64,000 nt of DNA from Gonatopus flavifemur (taxonomy: Eukaryota; Arthropoda; Insecta; Hymenoptera; Dryinidae), in NCBI GenBank assembly GCA_018340375.1, contig JAFFJZ010000012.1:6324001-6388000 (forward strand), read 5' to 3'. A model generated the notes under the pieces. That model did no database searches, was not told the origin of the DNA, and saw only the letters and a program-made list of their open reading frames with translations. Shown here in pieces: positions 35,690-46,935 of the stretch (positions are counted from its first letter, which is position 1; each line of letters opens with the position of its first letter). Made by a program: the position numbers and the translations under genes.

Positions 35690-35960
35690 ATCATAACTAG
35701 AGCGTGATATAAATTTTATTGCAATTGGTTGATAGGGAGCGGAGATATGCGCGTTCGCAAAAATGACAAATTTTTGCTACATGTGCTCATCTCCATCAAA
35801 TTCTTGTGCATGTATCGGGCTGAAACAAATATGGGACCTTCATCGACCTTGCCGACAACTGTGATAAAAATTTCATGACGATTGGATAACTCAAACGGAA
35901 AATATGCGCGTTCGTGTAAATGTTGACATACAGACGCCAGACACACAGACGGACATTGGA
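35690..35960. repeat. dispersed ATCGGAT/GATATGCGCGTTCG repeat
   Basis: Two units with ATTTTATTGCAATTGG or ATTTCATGACGATTGG followed by ATATGCGCGTTCG (35750 and 35905). They resemble the 138-bp units at 32250-32640. The sequence after 35930 contains CAGACGCCAGACACACAGAC. Confidence 0.5.
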
Positions 35961-36522
35961 CACCAAACTAAAATTGTTCTCCGAGTTTTGGGGAGTCGTT
36001 TGGTAGAAGAAATTTTGAGTTTGGAGGAAAAAAAGTTCGGGAAAAAGTTTCTCCGAAACGATCACTATGCTTCATCTTTGCGAGGAAGCAAAAAAAATTC
36101 CCCATCTGTGGAAGAAACTTTGCTGTCACCGTTTTTTGGGGGAAAATTCCACAATCAGTTTTTACAGTGTAAGAAAATTTCAAACTAATTTCTAACTTTG
36201 CCATGAAAATTTCCACGGAGTTACTCAAATAACCTTCTTTTCAAATTTCTCAAAAAATCAGTTGTGATAGGCCAATTCAAAGTAAGGCAAATATAAAGTA
36301 TAAATAGCAAAGTAAATGGAGAGTTTCCGAATATATTTCATTCAGGTTCTATCTGGGGAACTTTTTGGGAGTAGGTTTCGTATTTTGGGGTGTGCGGGTA
36401 CATAAATTCCTTCTGAAAATTCAGAAAATGTAATTGTGACTTCTTACACCCACTGTCTTTCGAATTTTCAGAATACATTTCAAGATTTAGTTGAATTTTC
36501 CTGAAATTCAACTGAAAATTCA

Positions 36523-36677
36523 CACAGTCAAAAATTTTTCGTCATTGTGTAAAGTGTTAAAAGTTGTACGTAGTATATTTAACATTCTAGAGTGTTGATT
36601 TAACACGATCGTGTATATTGAATATACTACACACAAAGTTTAACACTTTACACAATGACGAAACATTTTTTACTGTG
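36523..36677. mobile_element. 155-bp CAC-end foldback element
   Basis: Begins CACAGTCAAAAATTTTTCGT and ends ACGAAACATTTTTTACTGTG; arms mirror through CATTGTGTAAAGTGTTAA. The flanks (CA, CG) do not agree. Confidence 0.7.
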
Positions 36678-37360
36678 CGAAAGAACGTGACTTTAAATAA
36701 TTACATTTACATATTCTGGGTTTCCAGGAAAAATTTCGTTCGAGTTCATCCGGAAGTGATAAGGATACAGGTTATAAATAAAAAAAAAAGTCGCACATTA
36801 ATTGCTTTTGTACGAGAAAATCATGAAAAACCTTCGAAACAAACCATAACCCCTGCTACATTGCGAGTCCAACTCGTTATTTTTTCTGATTCGAAAAAAC
36901 TGTCTTCAATTCATATGTTCGAAGTTTGAATCGTTTATTGGAACAACGAATTAGTAATCAAATGACGAGATACCCAGTTGTTGAAGACTAAGGATCTTTC
37001 AATGCATTGTGTAAACTATGTTTCCAGTTTCAAGGAGTCTATTCGAGAAGATCAATAACGATAACTCATCAGATTTTATAAGTTTGGATTTCCCCTTCGT
37101 TTTTCAAAGAACATCTCAATTCCAAGTCCCGATATCTAAAACGGTTCACACTTCGTCCAAAATTAATTTACAACATCTGTAGATGTCCAGTCGTTTGCGA
37201 GTCGGTAAAAAAATTCAACAAACTTGACCTTCCAACCATCATGTGTTTTCTCGAATTCCTAATCTATCGAGATCATCTGAATTCTCCATCCACGTCAATA
37301 ATCGGGACACTTCGACTTAATTGCAATGAACCACAGTTTAAAAAATATATGTATATATCA

Positions 37361-37366
37361 TTTATT
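37361..37366 (-). terminator. polyadenylation signal AATAAA of the Kunitz gene
   Basis: On the minus strand AATAAA lies about 70 nt after the stop codon. ATTTATTTAT stretches between stop and signal could act as AU-rich instability elements. Confidence 0.6.
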
Positions 37367-37435
37367 ATTACATTACATATCGAGATAATTTAGAAAATCA
37401 AATAAATAGATAAATAAATCAAGAAATCAAGAAAT

Positions 37436-37614
37436 CTAGTAACTGTTGGCCGGACAGCACGTCTTCTCGCACTGCTCCTTTGTGTTGAACCTATTAGCGT
37501 TTCCTCCGCATCCACCGTATGCAAACAGAATGCACTCTCCCGTGGCCTTAACGTACCCAAACTGAGGGAACATAGCTTTGCACGGACCTGGCTCCACTGG
37601 CGACTCACACTGAG
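37436..37614 (-). CDS. Kunitz/BPTI serine protease inhibitor, exon 2
   Basis: This exon encodes the whole inhibitor domain. The six cysteines are spaced 8-15-7-12-3, exactly the Kunitz pattern, with the diagnostic YGGCGGN and a conserved Phe before the fifth cysteine. The residue after the second cysteine (P1) is Lys followed by Ala, which in this family predicts trypsin-like targets. The exon starts after acceptor TTTCAG and ends with TAG at 37436-37438. Joined to exon 1 it gives 86 residues, a normal size for a single-domain secreted inhibitor. Odd: a seventh cysteine directly after the sixth, close to the short C-terminus, which could pair with another chain or with the cysteines at the signal-peptide end. 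Such proteins act in haemolymph or venom; which one cannot be told here. Confidence 0.92.
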
Positions 37615-37817
37615 CTGAAATTTGTTTTTTATTAAATCTCGATCCTAATCAACTTTCAAAATCAAACAGCGCAACAAAAACATACACAGTTGAAAATTCC
37701 GAGTGATTAACAGTCCCCTCAGACCGTTTGTGTTCAAAACGACACATAAAATGTCAAATCAACAGATTCCTGTTTCAATATTTGACATGAATTGCAAGTA
37801 AACTGTTGAGACATATA

Positions 37818-38038
37818 CTCTCTAAAATTTTGAGAATGAGATTTCACTCTTATTTCTGCAGTTAAAAGTCGACCAGTGAATGAATTATGTGAATAATCAT
37901 TTGTTATACAGTTAGATCAGTAAGATTGCAGTGCAAAGATCGGTAATATTCACAGATTGTACATTGTATACGCACTGATTCCCAGTGATCGACTTTCCAC
38001 TGTAATCAATGAAATTTCACTGTTTTGAATTTGGAGAG
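37818..38038. mobile_element. 221-bp foldback element, CTCTCTAAA end, in Kunitz intron
   Basis: The ends CTCTCTAAAATT and its inverse AATTTGGAGAG are flanked by TA on both sides (37816-37817, 38039-38040). The interior has TTTCACTC/CACTGT words. Related to 12006-12287 and 44262-44434. Confidence 0.75.
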
Positions 38039-38131
38039 TAGCTAACCAGAAATGAGACTGTCAAAATTTCCACTCTCTTAGAGCGATGGTCCAAAATTTG
38101 AGGTTAAAAATTCACAGCCATTTCAATTCTA

Positions 38132-38374
38132 CACTGAGAGAAATAATGATTAATATCAAGAATTTAAATTCATGAATACTGCCAAGAATACAAATTCTTG
38201 ATTATAGCTAATATGTTATTGGCCCAGAAGGAATTTCCTTGAATCGAGAAATATTTCCTTGATTTAAGAAAATTTCTTTTGGGCCAATAACATATTAACT
38301 GTAATCAAGAATTTTTATTCTTGGCAGTATTCATGAATTAAAATTCTTGATATTAATCATCATTTCTCTCAGTG
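38132..38374. mobile_element. 243-bp CAC-end foldback element in Kunitz intron
   Basis: Begins CACTGAGAGAAATAATGATT and ends with the inverse; TA flanks both sides (38130-38131, 38375-38376). The arms are near-perfect mirrors through ATATCAAGAATTTAAATTC and GGGCCAATAACATATTA. The first ten bases equal those of 31992-32243, so the two share an end but not an interior. Confidence 0.9.
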
Positions 38375-38472
38375 TAGAACGAATTTTTCACTCTAAAAGA
38401 GTACGAGTTCACTCGAAGTGGACTGGCTTACCTCACTCTTCCATTCAACTATCACAAAAATTCCAAATTTAC

Positions 38473-38554
38473 CTTTGGTCGTGAAAGCTTCGCAACAGTT
38501 CAAGATGTAGCAACCGATGAGTACCAAACAGAAAATGATTTTGAAACTGGCCAT
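38473..38554 (-). CDS. Kunitz inhibitor exon 1 (signal peptide)
   Basis: Starts at ATG 38554 and encodes MASFKIIFCLVLIGCYILNC then CEAFTTK. This is a typical secretory signal: Lys near the start, hydrophobic core of about 14 residues, and a likely cleavage after CEA (residue 23). The exon ends one base into a codon at donor GTAAAT (38472), matching the two-base start of exon 2. Codon phase, signal peptide and downstream domain all agree, so the two-exon model is strong. Confidence 0.9.
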
Positions 38555-38608
38555 TTTGGGATTCGATTGTCGAATTCGTGTAATTTCCCGATGAAGCAAA
38601 TGAAGATC

Positions 38609-38646
38609 ACTGTCTACTTCAATTCCAGGATACTTTGCTTTATATA
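38609..38646 (-). promoter_or_regulatory. core promoter of the Kunitz gene
   Basis: Minus-strand TATATAAAG (38646-38638) is followed about 35 bases later by CAGT (38612-38609), which resembles the arthropod initiator TCAGT. This gives a 5' leader of roughly 57 nt before the ATG. Confidence 0.6.
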
Positions 38647-38649
38647 CTC

Positions 38650-39425
38650 GTTGATCAAGGCAAAAGGAAATATCAATTAGCGAAAGGAAACTTGAAGCAA
38701 TTACCATTGGATTTACACAAATATTATGACGACGTGAGAATTTTCCTGGTACATCGAGAGGAATCAGACATTTATTATTGTATCGCTTCAATTGGTTTGA
38801 TGACACGAACCAACATAAACCTTTGATTCAACGGTAATCAAGCGGGATGATCGATTAATTATGCACTTGTGTACATATTTACGCGTTATCAAATTTTGAT
38901 TCACAAGAAGACTGGAATGGTAATTTAGGAAACATTATCGGCGGATTCTTAAACCTCGGTCAACACGGAAGAACGATTTATTAGCGTAAGAACGAGGACG
39001 TACAAACAAACACCCGATTACGTATTCCCAAGTAGAAATTAAACTAGTCTATTTGAGTTATATACTGGGGATTATCTCGTCCCAGCTAGCTCAATTATTC
39101 TATCTAATCATTGAGTCATCGCTAGTTCTAGTATTTCTGTACTGTCACTGTTATCAGGAATGCGCGGGTGAATTATTTGGGATTTTCTACACATCGAGAT
39201 TCACATAGAGAATTTGTTACGATATCTATTTTACTTTTCAATATCAAAATATCGATACTAAGAGATTTTTACAAACTCCCAATCCAAGATATTTCTAAAC
39301 CAATAATAAATATGTAATACGTTTTATAAAATATGTAAGTAGCTGAATCGCATATTTCAAAGCCACCTGATCGATTTTTGATATGAAAAATATTAGAAAC
39401 AAAGTGCAATCGAAAGTTACATCAA
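38650..39425. other. Kunitz upstream region
   Basis: No other gene or element end seen. Candidate enhancer space for the Kunitz promoter. Confidence 0.35.
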
Positions 39426-39429
39426 GATA

Positions 39430-39923
39430 AGGTTCTTCTCATCTAGCGACCCCAAAATAAGGTGATTCTCTCGAATTTTTTTCAGTAAAAAATCATGCCA
39501 TGGGAATTGTTGATACGTGTTGAAAAATAACCACCAAAAAAAACACAGTGATCAATCGGGCGTCACTATAACACTTGTAAAAATTATCAGAAATAAAAAA
39601 TCCAAAAATTTTTATGAAATATATTACATTCGTTGGAGGTGGTACCAATAAAACCAATGGAAAGTCAAGAATTCAAAAAATGACAGACACGCAAACTTTT
39701 GGTAGCGTTTTTTCACCTTTTGTTTGCTCTTCAAAGTGCTATAAAGAAAAAAAGAGGCCAAACTTGAAGAACATGGTTTCGAGAAAACCTTGAGAAAATT
39801 CTCTTCATGTACTTTGAGACCCATTCAATTAGTTTCAAATGACTCGAGTTCTTAATTTACTTCCTTCTTAAGAAAAAAACTTCGAGAAAATCACCTTATT
39901 TCGGAATTCGCTTGATGAGAACC
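39430..39923. mobile_element. inverted-repeat element related to 47.6-48.9 kb
   Basis: The ends AGGTTCTTCTCATCTAGCGA and an inverse GGTTCTCATCAAGCGAATTC are followed inward by mirrored AAATAAGGTGATTNTCTCGAA. The interior (39490-39800) is the inverse of parts of 48300-48850, with segments missing. Precise ends and target duplication unclear. Confidence 0.6.
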
Positions 39924-39929
39924 TCCCCT

Positions 39930-42295
39930 CAATGATGCATCGTTTATTTGAAAAAAATCGAATAACAAAGTCTCAAATAATGCCTTTGTAAACGAAAAAA
40001 AAAATATATTCGATACATTATTTATGAATTTAAAAAAGACAGGAATGGTTTACGAATAATAAGTTGAACAGCATCTGGAAGAGAAGTCGATTGGGCTAAC
40101 GAACTCCACAGGTAGTTTTCATCGTGTCACGCCATACGGGAAGCATGACCGAAGCGTAAGGGTATAGGAAGAATTTTCGGTCTCATATGTATGTACATAT
40201 ATTCGTCGACACACCACGGTGTAGAGTTTATACGTTCGTTGAAAATTCTGTTAATTGTGTCGCATTCGTTCGAAGATCAACGCGCTGACATCGAGACGCG
40301 AAACAGACACAATTACCATTTGTTACGCGTATGTGGATACAAATGCATCGTTTCGTGTGCAATATCTGTTGTGTCATGTATCTAGCATAGGGGTGAAAGA
40401 GGGAAAGAGAAGGAGGAGTAAAACGAAACGTGACGTGGGGGGCTTTGTTAATTACAATGCTGCGAGCTGCTCCCCTTTGTATACATCCCAAAACGAGACG
40501 ACGGCTAAATCTCTCTCTTCCTCCCTCTGGATCGATATTCAATTTGATGAGCATGAAATTTATACGCTCCGTTTCATCTTTTACATCTCGCATATTACGC
40601 GTTCAACTCGAAAGCGATGTTTATATATTCGAAAATTACACGTTTCTAACAATATCCTAGTTCAATTCTACTAAATTTGATATTTATCAGAATATCATCA
40701 TCTGGCTCGTTGTATTTCTATGACTCATCATCAACATTAGGAATACCATTACGAGTTTCATAAAACACATAGTTTTGTGGTTAACTACTGTACGACTTTA
40801 TGAAGACAGAATTGAGAGTTGTGAAGTCATGAGCTGAGAGCAAACGAAAATGGCCCGAGTCCGTTGTTCCAGCTTTTGAGATAAATATAGATTATCTCAG
40901 GACAGTGAATCTTCCAGGAAAGTTGTAATTTCATTGCTCTTTAAAGAGTAAGAAGATGTTATTACTGTCGCAAACTACAGCCAACTACATTGGATAATTT
41001 ACTCTCAATTTGATCAATCTGTTTGTCGTAATTTCACGTTTATGCAATCATTGATCCCATGGGTGAAAAAACAAATCGTCCCTAATCCGTCTTTCTTGAA
41101 ACAATATTTCATATCTAGGTATACACTGTTTTGGTACACCTCATTTATCATACAAACCCAATAAATTTCTCATTACGACAGAGCATCGTAAGACATGCTC
41201 GTCGTATAATAACTAAGCTCTAACATTAAGTCACGATTTTTCAAGATTAATGACGTGAAATTTGCACAGGAAACATTCATACATAAGTATATATATATAT
41301 GTATATATATTTTGTTGTAATATAATGAGAAACACGGACACGCCACAATCATAGTTATTACTCCCTCTCTCTTGTCTCTCTTGTCTGCTCCAAACCTAAT
41401 CATTCAAATGCCAGTGGATCGGAACATTATGGACGCTTTGTTTTTCATTTTCCTTCCTTTCTCTAACGAATCTAATCCCGCTATTTATTATCCGAACCAT
41501 TATAAGGCGGTATAGATTTTCACTGCATTCAAAAGAAATGTGTACGGGGATTATCTTATCTCTACTCTTAACTCAATCTTACGCAAGCCATCGTATCTCC
41601 AGTTCGGGTAAAATTCTGTATTCGGTTTCTTGGATATTAAAAGAGAAAAAAAATGAAGATTTGCCAAACGATTTTTTGATGTGGAGTGTCTTTAACTCAT
41701 GTTATTTTATAAAAGTTGTACATAGTACATATAAACAAGAGTGTAACGATAAACCATCCCATCAACTCATAACCACTAACCGGTAGGGAAAAAGATGATA
41801 ACGTAGCACACCCTACATTCAAAGTGCACGAGGCATAGAGTGAAGCAGGGTCAACTTAGGTTAGACAGGTAAACGACTTTCCGACAGATACTAATCTGTT
41901 TTCGACGTTCGAACGACAGCATTCCTTCTAATTGCCACATAAAAGACTTCTATTGATGCTTCGATGTGAACACAATCTCGATCGACTTTTACTTTTTTTT
42001 TGTCTTCCTTCCGAATGGGTGTGTAAGAAAATGTCAGGCTCTCGAAGCTCGGTGTCGTGACAGAGATAAAGAGTATTGCGTGATGCGAAATAATAATGAC
42101 AATAGGAACCATTCATTTCCCATGAATAGATTTATCAACTGGTTTATTACAAATGCAATTATATGCATACCTTCAAGATTTTTAGATAAAAATAATATAC
42201 AATCATTGTAGAAAATTGAAAACAAAAGGTTGCTACAGTTTTCTACAAATACAGGATTCCAATTGATCCGAAATTTCGAGAAATTCGAAAAAAAA
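39930..42295. other. unique sequence, GC-richer at 40100-40650
   Basis: Overlapping ORFs on both strands at 40228-40674 (121 and 139 codons) show no domain; simultaneous openness of both strands argues against coding. AT dinucleotide run at about 41285-41312. Possibly intronic or regulatory. Confidence 0.35.
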
Positions 42296-42301
42296 CCCAC
42301 G

Positions 42302-42498
42302 TTGCTGAAGTTTGAATCGTTTATAGAAACAAAACGAAAATTCAAACTCACGAATATTCGATCAATCTTTGGTGTTCATCTTCTCGAATTAACACTTTGG
42401 AACTAAATGTACTGCGGGGTTGAGAGTTTTCAACAACTGAGTATCTCATTATTCTATTACTAATATTCATTTCAATAAACGATTCAAACTTCAGCAGC
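42302..42498. repeat. inverted repeat TTGCTGAAGTTTGAATCG
   Basis: The left arm TTGCTGAAGTTTGAATCGTT is mirrored at 42475-42498. Part of the right arm with its inner sequence recurs inverted at about 36914-36985. A decayed inverted-repeat element. Confidence 0.6.
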
Positions 42499-42499
42499 A

Positions 42500-44255
42500 T
42501 GAAAAATCAAGGTAATTGAAATTTTACTCAAAACTGTGAGAATTCTCAGAGAAATCACTAAAATGTCATGAATTACCACATATCAAGAATTTCCCTGTGA
42601 ATCATGAAATCTCGTAATAGTGACATTTTTTTACGAATTCCACTCAAAAAACAAAACCTCAAAGAAATTGCTTGCACGAAACTTGCCTGAACCCTCAAGC
42701 GCAAAACACCAATCCTATTAATAATCCTGCAGCGGAATAGAAAAACCTCATTTTGAAATTCTATCCAACATCAAACCGTGTAATAGAATGAAGAATAACA
42801 GTCAATTTGTACGATTAATTGTCTTTTTACGCCATAGCGAAACATCGGCCAAATTGCAAGAGAGAAAAAGAAGAAAAGAATACAAGTAAAGCATGCACTC
42901 GAGAATCTATTTTCTGCGACCATTCACCATCGAAAACATTGACTCACACTCGACCCGACACGAGTTGGGGGATGTCTTTGAACTCGTTCGCTAAATAAAG
43001 AAGAGAAATAGAGAAAGAAGAGAACGAGCGAGATGAGAAGGAGCGAGAAAACCAAGGAGGATCGCATGAAATAATCGCTCTTGCTGCTATAATAAATTAG
43101 CAAAGTTGGGAATAACGAGTGAATCGTGACAATAGAAACGAAGAAGAACAAAAAAAAACAACAACGAAGATATAAAGAGAAGATGTGGAGAGAAAAATGA
43201 AGAGGAAGGAAGAGAAAGTGTATCTCGTGAATCCCTCCTGCCATCACGTGGTTTTGTGTTTCGATTGACCGTGACTGTTCGTCGTCGTTTCTTGCGAGTC
43301 AAGGTTTTTGTCTCGGCGAGATTTCCTCGTTACACACTCTTTTGTTGCAGAGCCAAATTGTTTGGATTTCGATAATAACTGTAATAATGGTTGTAATGAA
43401 ATGTCATGAGGAATGCAGTGTAGAAAAATAAATCCGTACTTTTCTTATTAGTGTAATCAACATTTCGAGTGCGAATTGCAAGATCTTGAGACATTTTGTT
43501 GTATTTTCGAGATTCTAGTGAGGTTATCAGAAAAAATCAATTCTTATCCACCAATGTGCTATTTTCTAGCTATACCGCAAGACGAGAATACGCTCTTCCT
43601 CGTCTCGTTTCGTTGCGACACCACACTATAAAAAGTGAAAATGAAGCAAAAATCCTCCATGTAGCGGAAATTCATCTTTCCTATATTTTGGATGAAAATT
43701 CTTTCTTTCTGAAGGGAACTCCCCTAGAATATAGGAGAAATGAATTTAGCACTCCACACGGAGGATTTTTACTGCCACTCCATTGGGAGAGAATTCCACA
43801 TTTACTTTTCACAGTATAAATTTTCTTGTCTCATCAAATCATCAGGGTTGAAACTATTTCAGCCACCACTGGCTTTTATTGTGGTTTCAACCAATTTTGG
43901 CCGGCCTGGATTTTTTCTGAATTTTTGGTCTAAGATGGTCAAAAATGTCCACACAAAAAAATTGCATCCTAAAAGGTCTCATAGTTTTCAGACAAACAAA
44001 AGAATGAAGGTCACGTGGGAAAAAAACATTTTATAATCAATATTCAGAAAACGCGACTTATCAGTTTAGGGATAAATAGGATTGTTGAAAAATTATGTTA
44101 GTGCTAACGCTTGAAGTTAGTGCTCTCACTATAAAAATTAATGCATGATGTAAAAAAAATTTGTAGCATGCACTGAGTGGCACTATGAAAAATGAACAAA
44201 AACATTGGGAATTTCAAGCATTCACACTAAGAATATACTTTAACGATACTTCATG
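42500..44255. other. unique sequence
   Basis: Purine-rich stretch at 42860-43260 with arginine/lysine-rich or serine/phenylalanine-rich ORFs by composition only. A GTGAAAATGAAGC... stretch at 43635-43820 resembles fragments at 36020-36180 and may be a decayed repeat. No gene defended. Confidence 0.3.
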
Positions 44256-44261
44256 ACCCTA

Positions 44262-44434
44262 CTCTCTAAATTGGAAAGAGTGAGATTTCCACTCGAACGG
44301 AAAGATAGGTTCCCTTCTGGCTGCCTAAAGAGTGAAATTCCACTCTTTTGGAGTGAGAATTCACTCTTTAGGCGGCCAGAAGGGAACCTATCTTTTCATT
44401 CGAGTGGAATTCTCGCTCTTCCGTATTGAAAGAA
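44262..44434. mobile_element. 173-bp foldback element, CTCTCTAAATT / AGAGTGA words
   Basis: TA on both sides (44260-44261, 44435-44436). Long mirrored arms through AAAGATAGGTTCCCTTCTGG and CCTAAAGAGTGAA. GGAAATAGGTTCCCTTTTGG at 59790-59815 shows kinship with 59754-60088. Confidence 0.75.
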
Positions 44435-44660
44435 TAGACTGATAGTTAGATTTCTAAATATTACGCGGTTAAAAGTAAAATAGGTAAACACATATTTTAC
44501 TTTTTTTCTAGTTCCATTTTTTTATCGGTTGAAACGATGAAAAACATCCCAAAAATAATTTTCAATAATAACTGTAGTCCGAAAAATTTTTTATATGACC
44601 CTCACAGCTAAATTTCTGAATAAATCCCAGATGCTCTGAAACGGTTTTGAGCTGCTGATA

Positions 44661-44852
44661 CACTGATATTTTTTTGATTCAAGAAAACTTTCTTTGAAGG
44701 GAGGAAACATTTTCTTGGTTCAAAATTATACAGCTTAATACGAAGAAAATTTTCTTACCACAAGTACACATCTTTTTCAGGTAAGAAAAATAAATGTATT
44801 CTTAGCACAAGAAAATATGTTCTTACAATTAAGCCAATTTTTTTCTCAGTGT
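44661..44852. mobile_element. 192-bp CAC-end element, AAGAAAATTTTCTT word
   Basis: Begins CACTGATATTTTTTTGATTC and ends TTTTTTTCTCAGTG. The interior repeats AAGAAAATTTTCTT and TTCTTAC words. The flanks are TA and TG (one change from a duplication). Confidence 0.65.
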
Positions 44853-45020
44853 GAGCAGCTGTTTGGGCTTATTTAGCTAAGTCAATACTTTTATAAATGT
44901 CACTCATAATAAACTAATGGAAAATTTCCCATAAACATTCGAGAGAATTCTATAAATTTACTGTGAAAATTCCGTAAAAGCAAGAATTCTTATGTATTTT
45001 TATATGTGGAAATTCTTATA

Positions 45021-46342
45021 CGAGGTGTGTTCAAAAAGTAAGGTGACTTTTCAAATTTCGCGGGCAACGTACTTTCGATTATCGATTTTTTTGTTTTGTT
45101 ATGTTGGCACACTCTTCCCGAACATCTGCACCAAGTTTCAAGTGTATAGCATTTTTTGTTTGGTTGTGAGAGGCGTAAAGGTTATAAGTGTTTTGCGTGC
45201 TCGGCGATTTCTTGCTATCAAAAAATATGGATCAAAGGATTTGCATCAAATTTTGTGTAAAAAATAAAATAAAGTGCTCCGAAACACTTAAAATGTTGAC
45301 AGTAGCATACGGTGAAACTGTTCTGAGTAAAAAAGATGTTTACAAGTGGTACAAACTCTTCCAAGATGGCCGGGAAGATGCCAATGACGAGCCTCGCTCT
45401 GGACGCCCAAGCACGTCAACAACTGATGAAAACGTTCAAGCAGTGAAGAAAATTGTTTTGGAAAATCGTCGAATCACTATCAGAGAAGTTGCTGAGGATG
45501 TTGGTTTATCGCTTGGCTCGTACCATGAAATTTTTTCTAACGTTTTGGGCATGAGACGTGTGTCAGCGAAGTTTGTTCCGAAATTGCTAAATTTTGACCA
45601 AAAGAACCGTCGCATGAGCATCGCTCAAGAACTGTTGAATGACGTCAACGACGACCCAGATTTACTCAAAAGGGTCATAACTGGTGACGAATCATGGGTA
45701 TATGGTTATGATGTCGAAACCAAAGTCCAATCGTCCCAATGGAAGACCCCAGATGAGCCAAGACCGAAAACAGCACGCCAAGTTCGATCAAATGTCAAAG
45801 TTTTGCTCACTGTTTTCTTCGATTACCATGGCGTGGTGCATCAGGAGTTCTTACCATATGGTCGTACGGTCAATAAACAGTTTTATCTTGAAGTTATGCG
45901 CCGTTTGCGAGAAGCAATACGAAGAAAACGTCCAGAATTGTGGAAAAATAATTCATGGCTTTTGCATCACGATAATGCCCCTGCTCACTCATCTTTGCTT
46001 GTGAGAGATTTTTTGGCCAAAAACAACACCACAATCATGCCTCAGCCACCATATTCACCGGATTTGGCCCCATGTGACTTTTTCTTGTTCCCAAAACTAA
46101 AGAGACCTATGAAAGGACGGAGATTTGCAACGATTGAAGAGATAAAGACTGCATCGCTGGAAGAGCTCAAGGCTATACCGAAAAGTGCTTATGAGAAGTG
46201 CTTTGAGGATTGGAAAAACCGTTGGCATAAGTGTATTGTATCTGAGGGGGATTACTTTGAAGGGGACAACATAAATATTGATAAATAAATAAATATTTTT
46301 TCTTAAAAATACAAAGTCACCTTACTTTTTGAACACACCTCG
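45021..46342 (+). mobile_element. intact mariner transposon
   Basis: 1322 bp with terminal inverted repeats identical over 30 bp (45021-45050 and 46313-46342; outermost CGAGGTGTGTTCAAAAAGTA). It is flanked by TA at 45019-45020 and 46343-46344, the mariner target duplication. It contains one uninterrupted transposase gene in its usual position. Identity of the two ends and an open frame suggest a young, possibly still mobile copy. Its terminal repeat resembles those of mariner relic 1 and of the tail at 9163. Confidence 0.97.
45227..46288 (+). CDS. mariner transposase (353 aa, DD34D)
   Basis: Cuts and pastes the element into TA sites. ATG 45227 gives 353 residues, standard for mariner; the ORF also stays open 13 codons upstream. 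The N-terminal half holds the helix-turn-helix DNA-binding region, with GRPSTS near residue 59 and a second HTH (REVAEDVGLSLGS) near 86-98. The FVPKLL motif (116-121) corresponds to the mariner WVPHEL linker. The catalytic triad is D154 (TGDES), D249 (HHDNAPAH) and D284 (YSPDLAPCD), with 34 residues between the last two. The C-terminus ends with WHKCIVSEGDYFEGD and no frameshift. All expected residues are present, so the enzyme may be active. Subfamily not assigned. Confidence 0.96.
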   Translation: MDQRICIKFCVKNKIKCSETLKMLTVAYGETVLSKKDVYKWYKLFQDGREDANDEPRSGRPSTSTTDENVQAVKKIVLENRRITIREVAEDVGLSLGSYHEIFSNVLGMRRVSAKFVPKLLNFDQKNRRMSIAQELLNDVNDDPDLLKRVITGDESWVYGYDVETKVQSSQWKTPDEPRPKTARQVRSNVKVLLTVFFDYHGVVHQEFLPYGRTVNKQFYLEVMRRLREAIRRKRPELWKNNSWLLHHDNAPAHSSLLVRDFLAKNNTTIMPQPPYSPDLAPCDFFLFPKLKRPMKGRRFATIEEIKTASLEELKAIPKSAYEKCFEDWKNRWHKCIVSEGDYFEGDNINIDK

Positions 46343-46343
46343 T

Positions 46344-46935
46344 ATATGTATGAGAAATCTTTTTCCAAAATTATGATTTCAGAACGATCGTAACTGGTGG
46401 ACTCCTAGTCTTATTCGAATACAATCATAACAACACTAGGAATCCGCCAGTTGTGAACGTTCCTTTCCAGACAATTCGCCTGCATAGGAGAGAAACCTTA
46501 GTCAGAGTGCTTTCCATAAACTGCAATATTTAGGGGATTTTCAATGATTATTAGCGAGTTACTGTGAACGAACCAATCCAGTTCTCAAATTCTTCTCTGT
46601 TCCATAGAAATGCTGGCACATGAGAGAAGAGCCTTAGATTTAAATGCATTAATGAAATGAATTTTGTTATGAAGTTGGAACAACTGAGCATAATGCCATA
46701 TTCAAATTCCATCACCAAGTATCGATTAACAATAATTGAAGATCACAGCAATGCGAGTTGACGTATCTCATTGACAAAGATTCTTGTAACAGTTAATAAT
46801 CGAGCGACATATAAAAAATTGAAAATTACTGCACCAACAATTACTTCCAATAGGAACTCTATATATGCAACTATTTGTGTCCTTTACACTCAATATTCAA
46901 TTGTGTGCGAGAAAAGAACACAGATGGTTGCGTAC
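46344..46935. other. unique sequence right of the mariner
   Basis: Nothing recognised. Confidence 0.3.

Larger units (their letters stand above)
37615..38472 (-). other. Kunitz gene intron (858 bp)
   Basis: GT-AG intron (donor AAAG|GTAAAT, acceptor TTTCAG). Two foldback elements at 37818-38038 and 38132-38374 make up about half of it. Confidence 0.85.
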
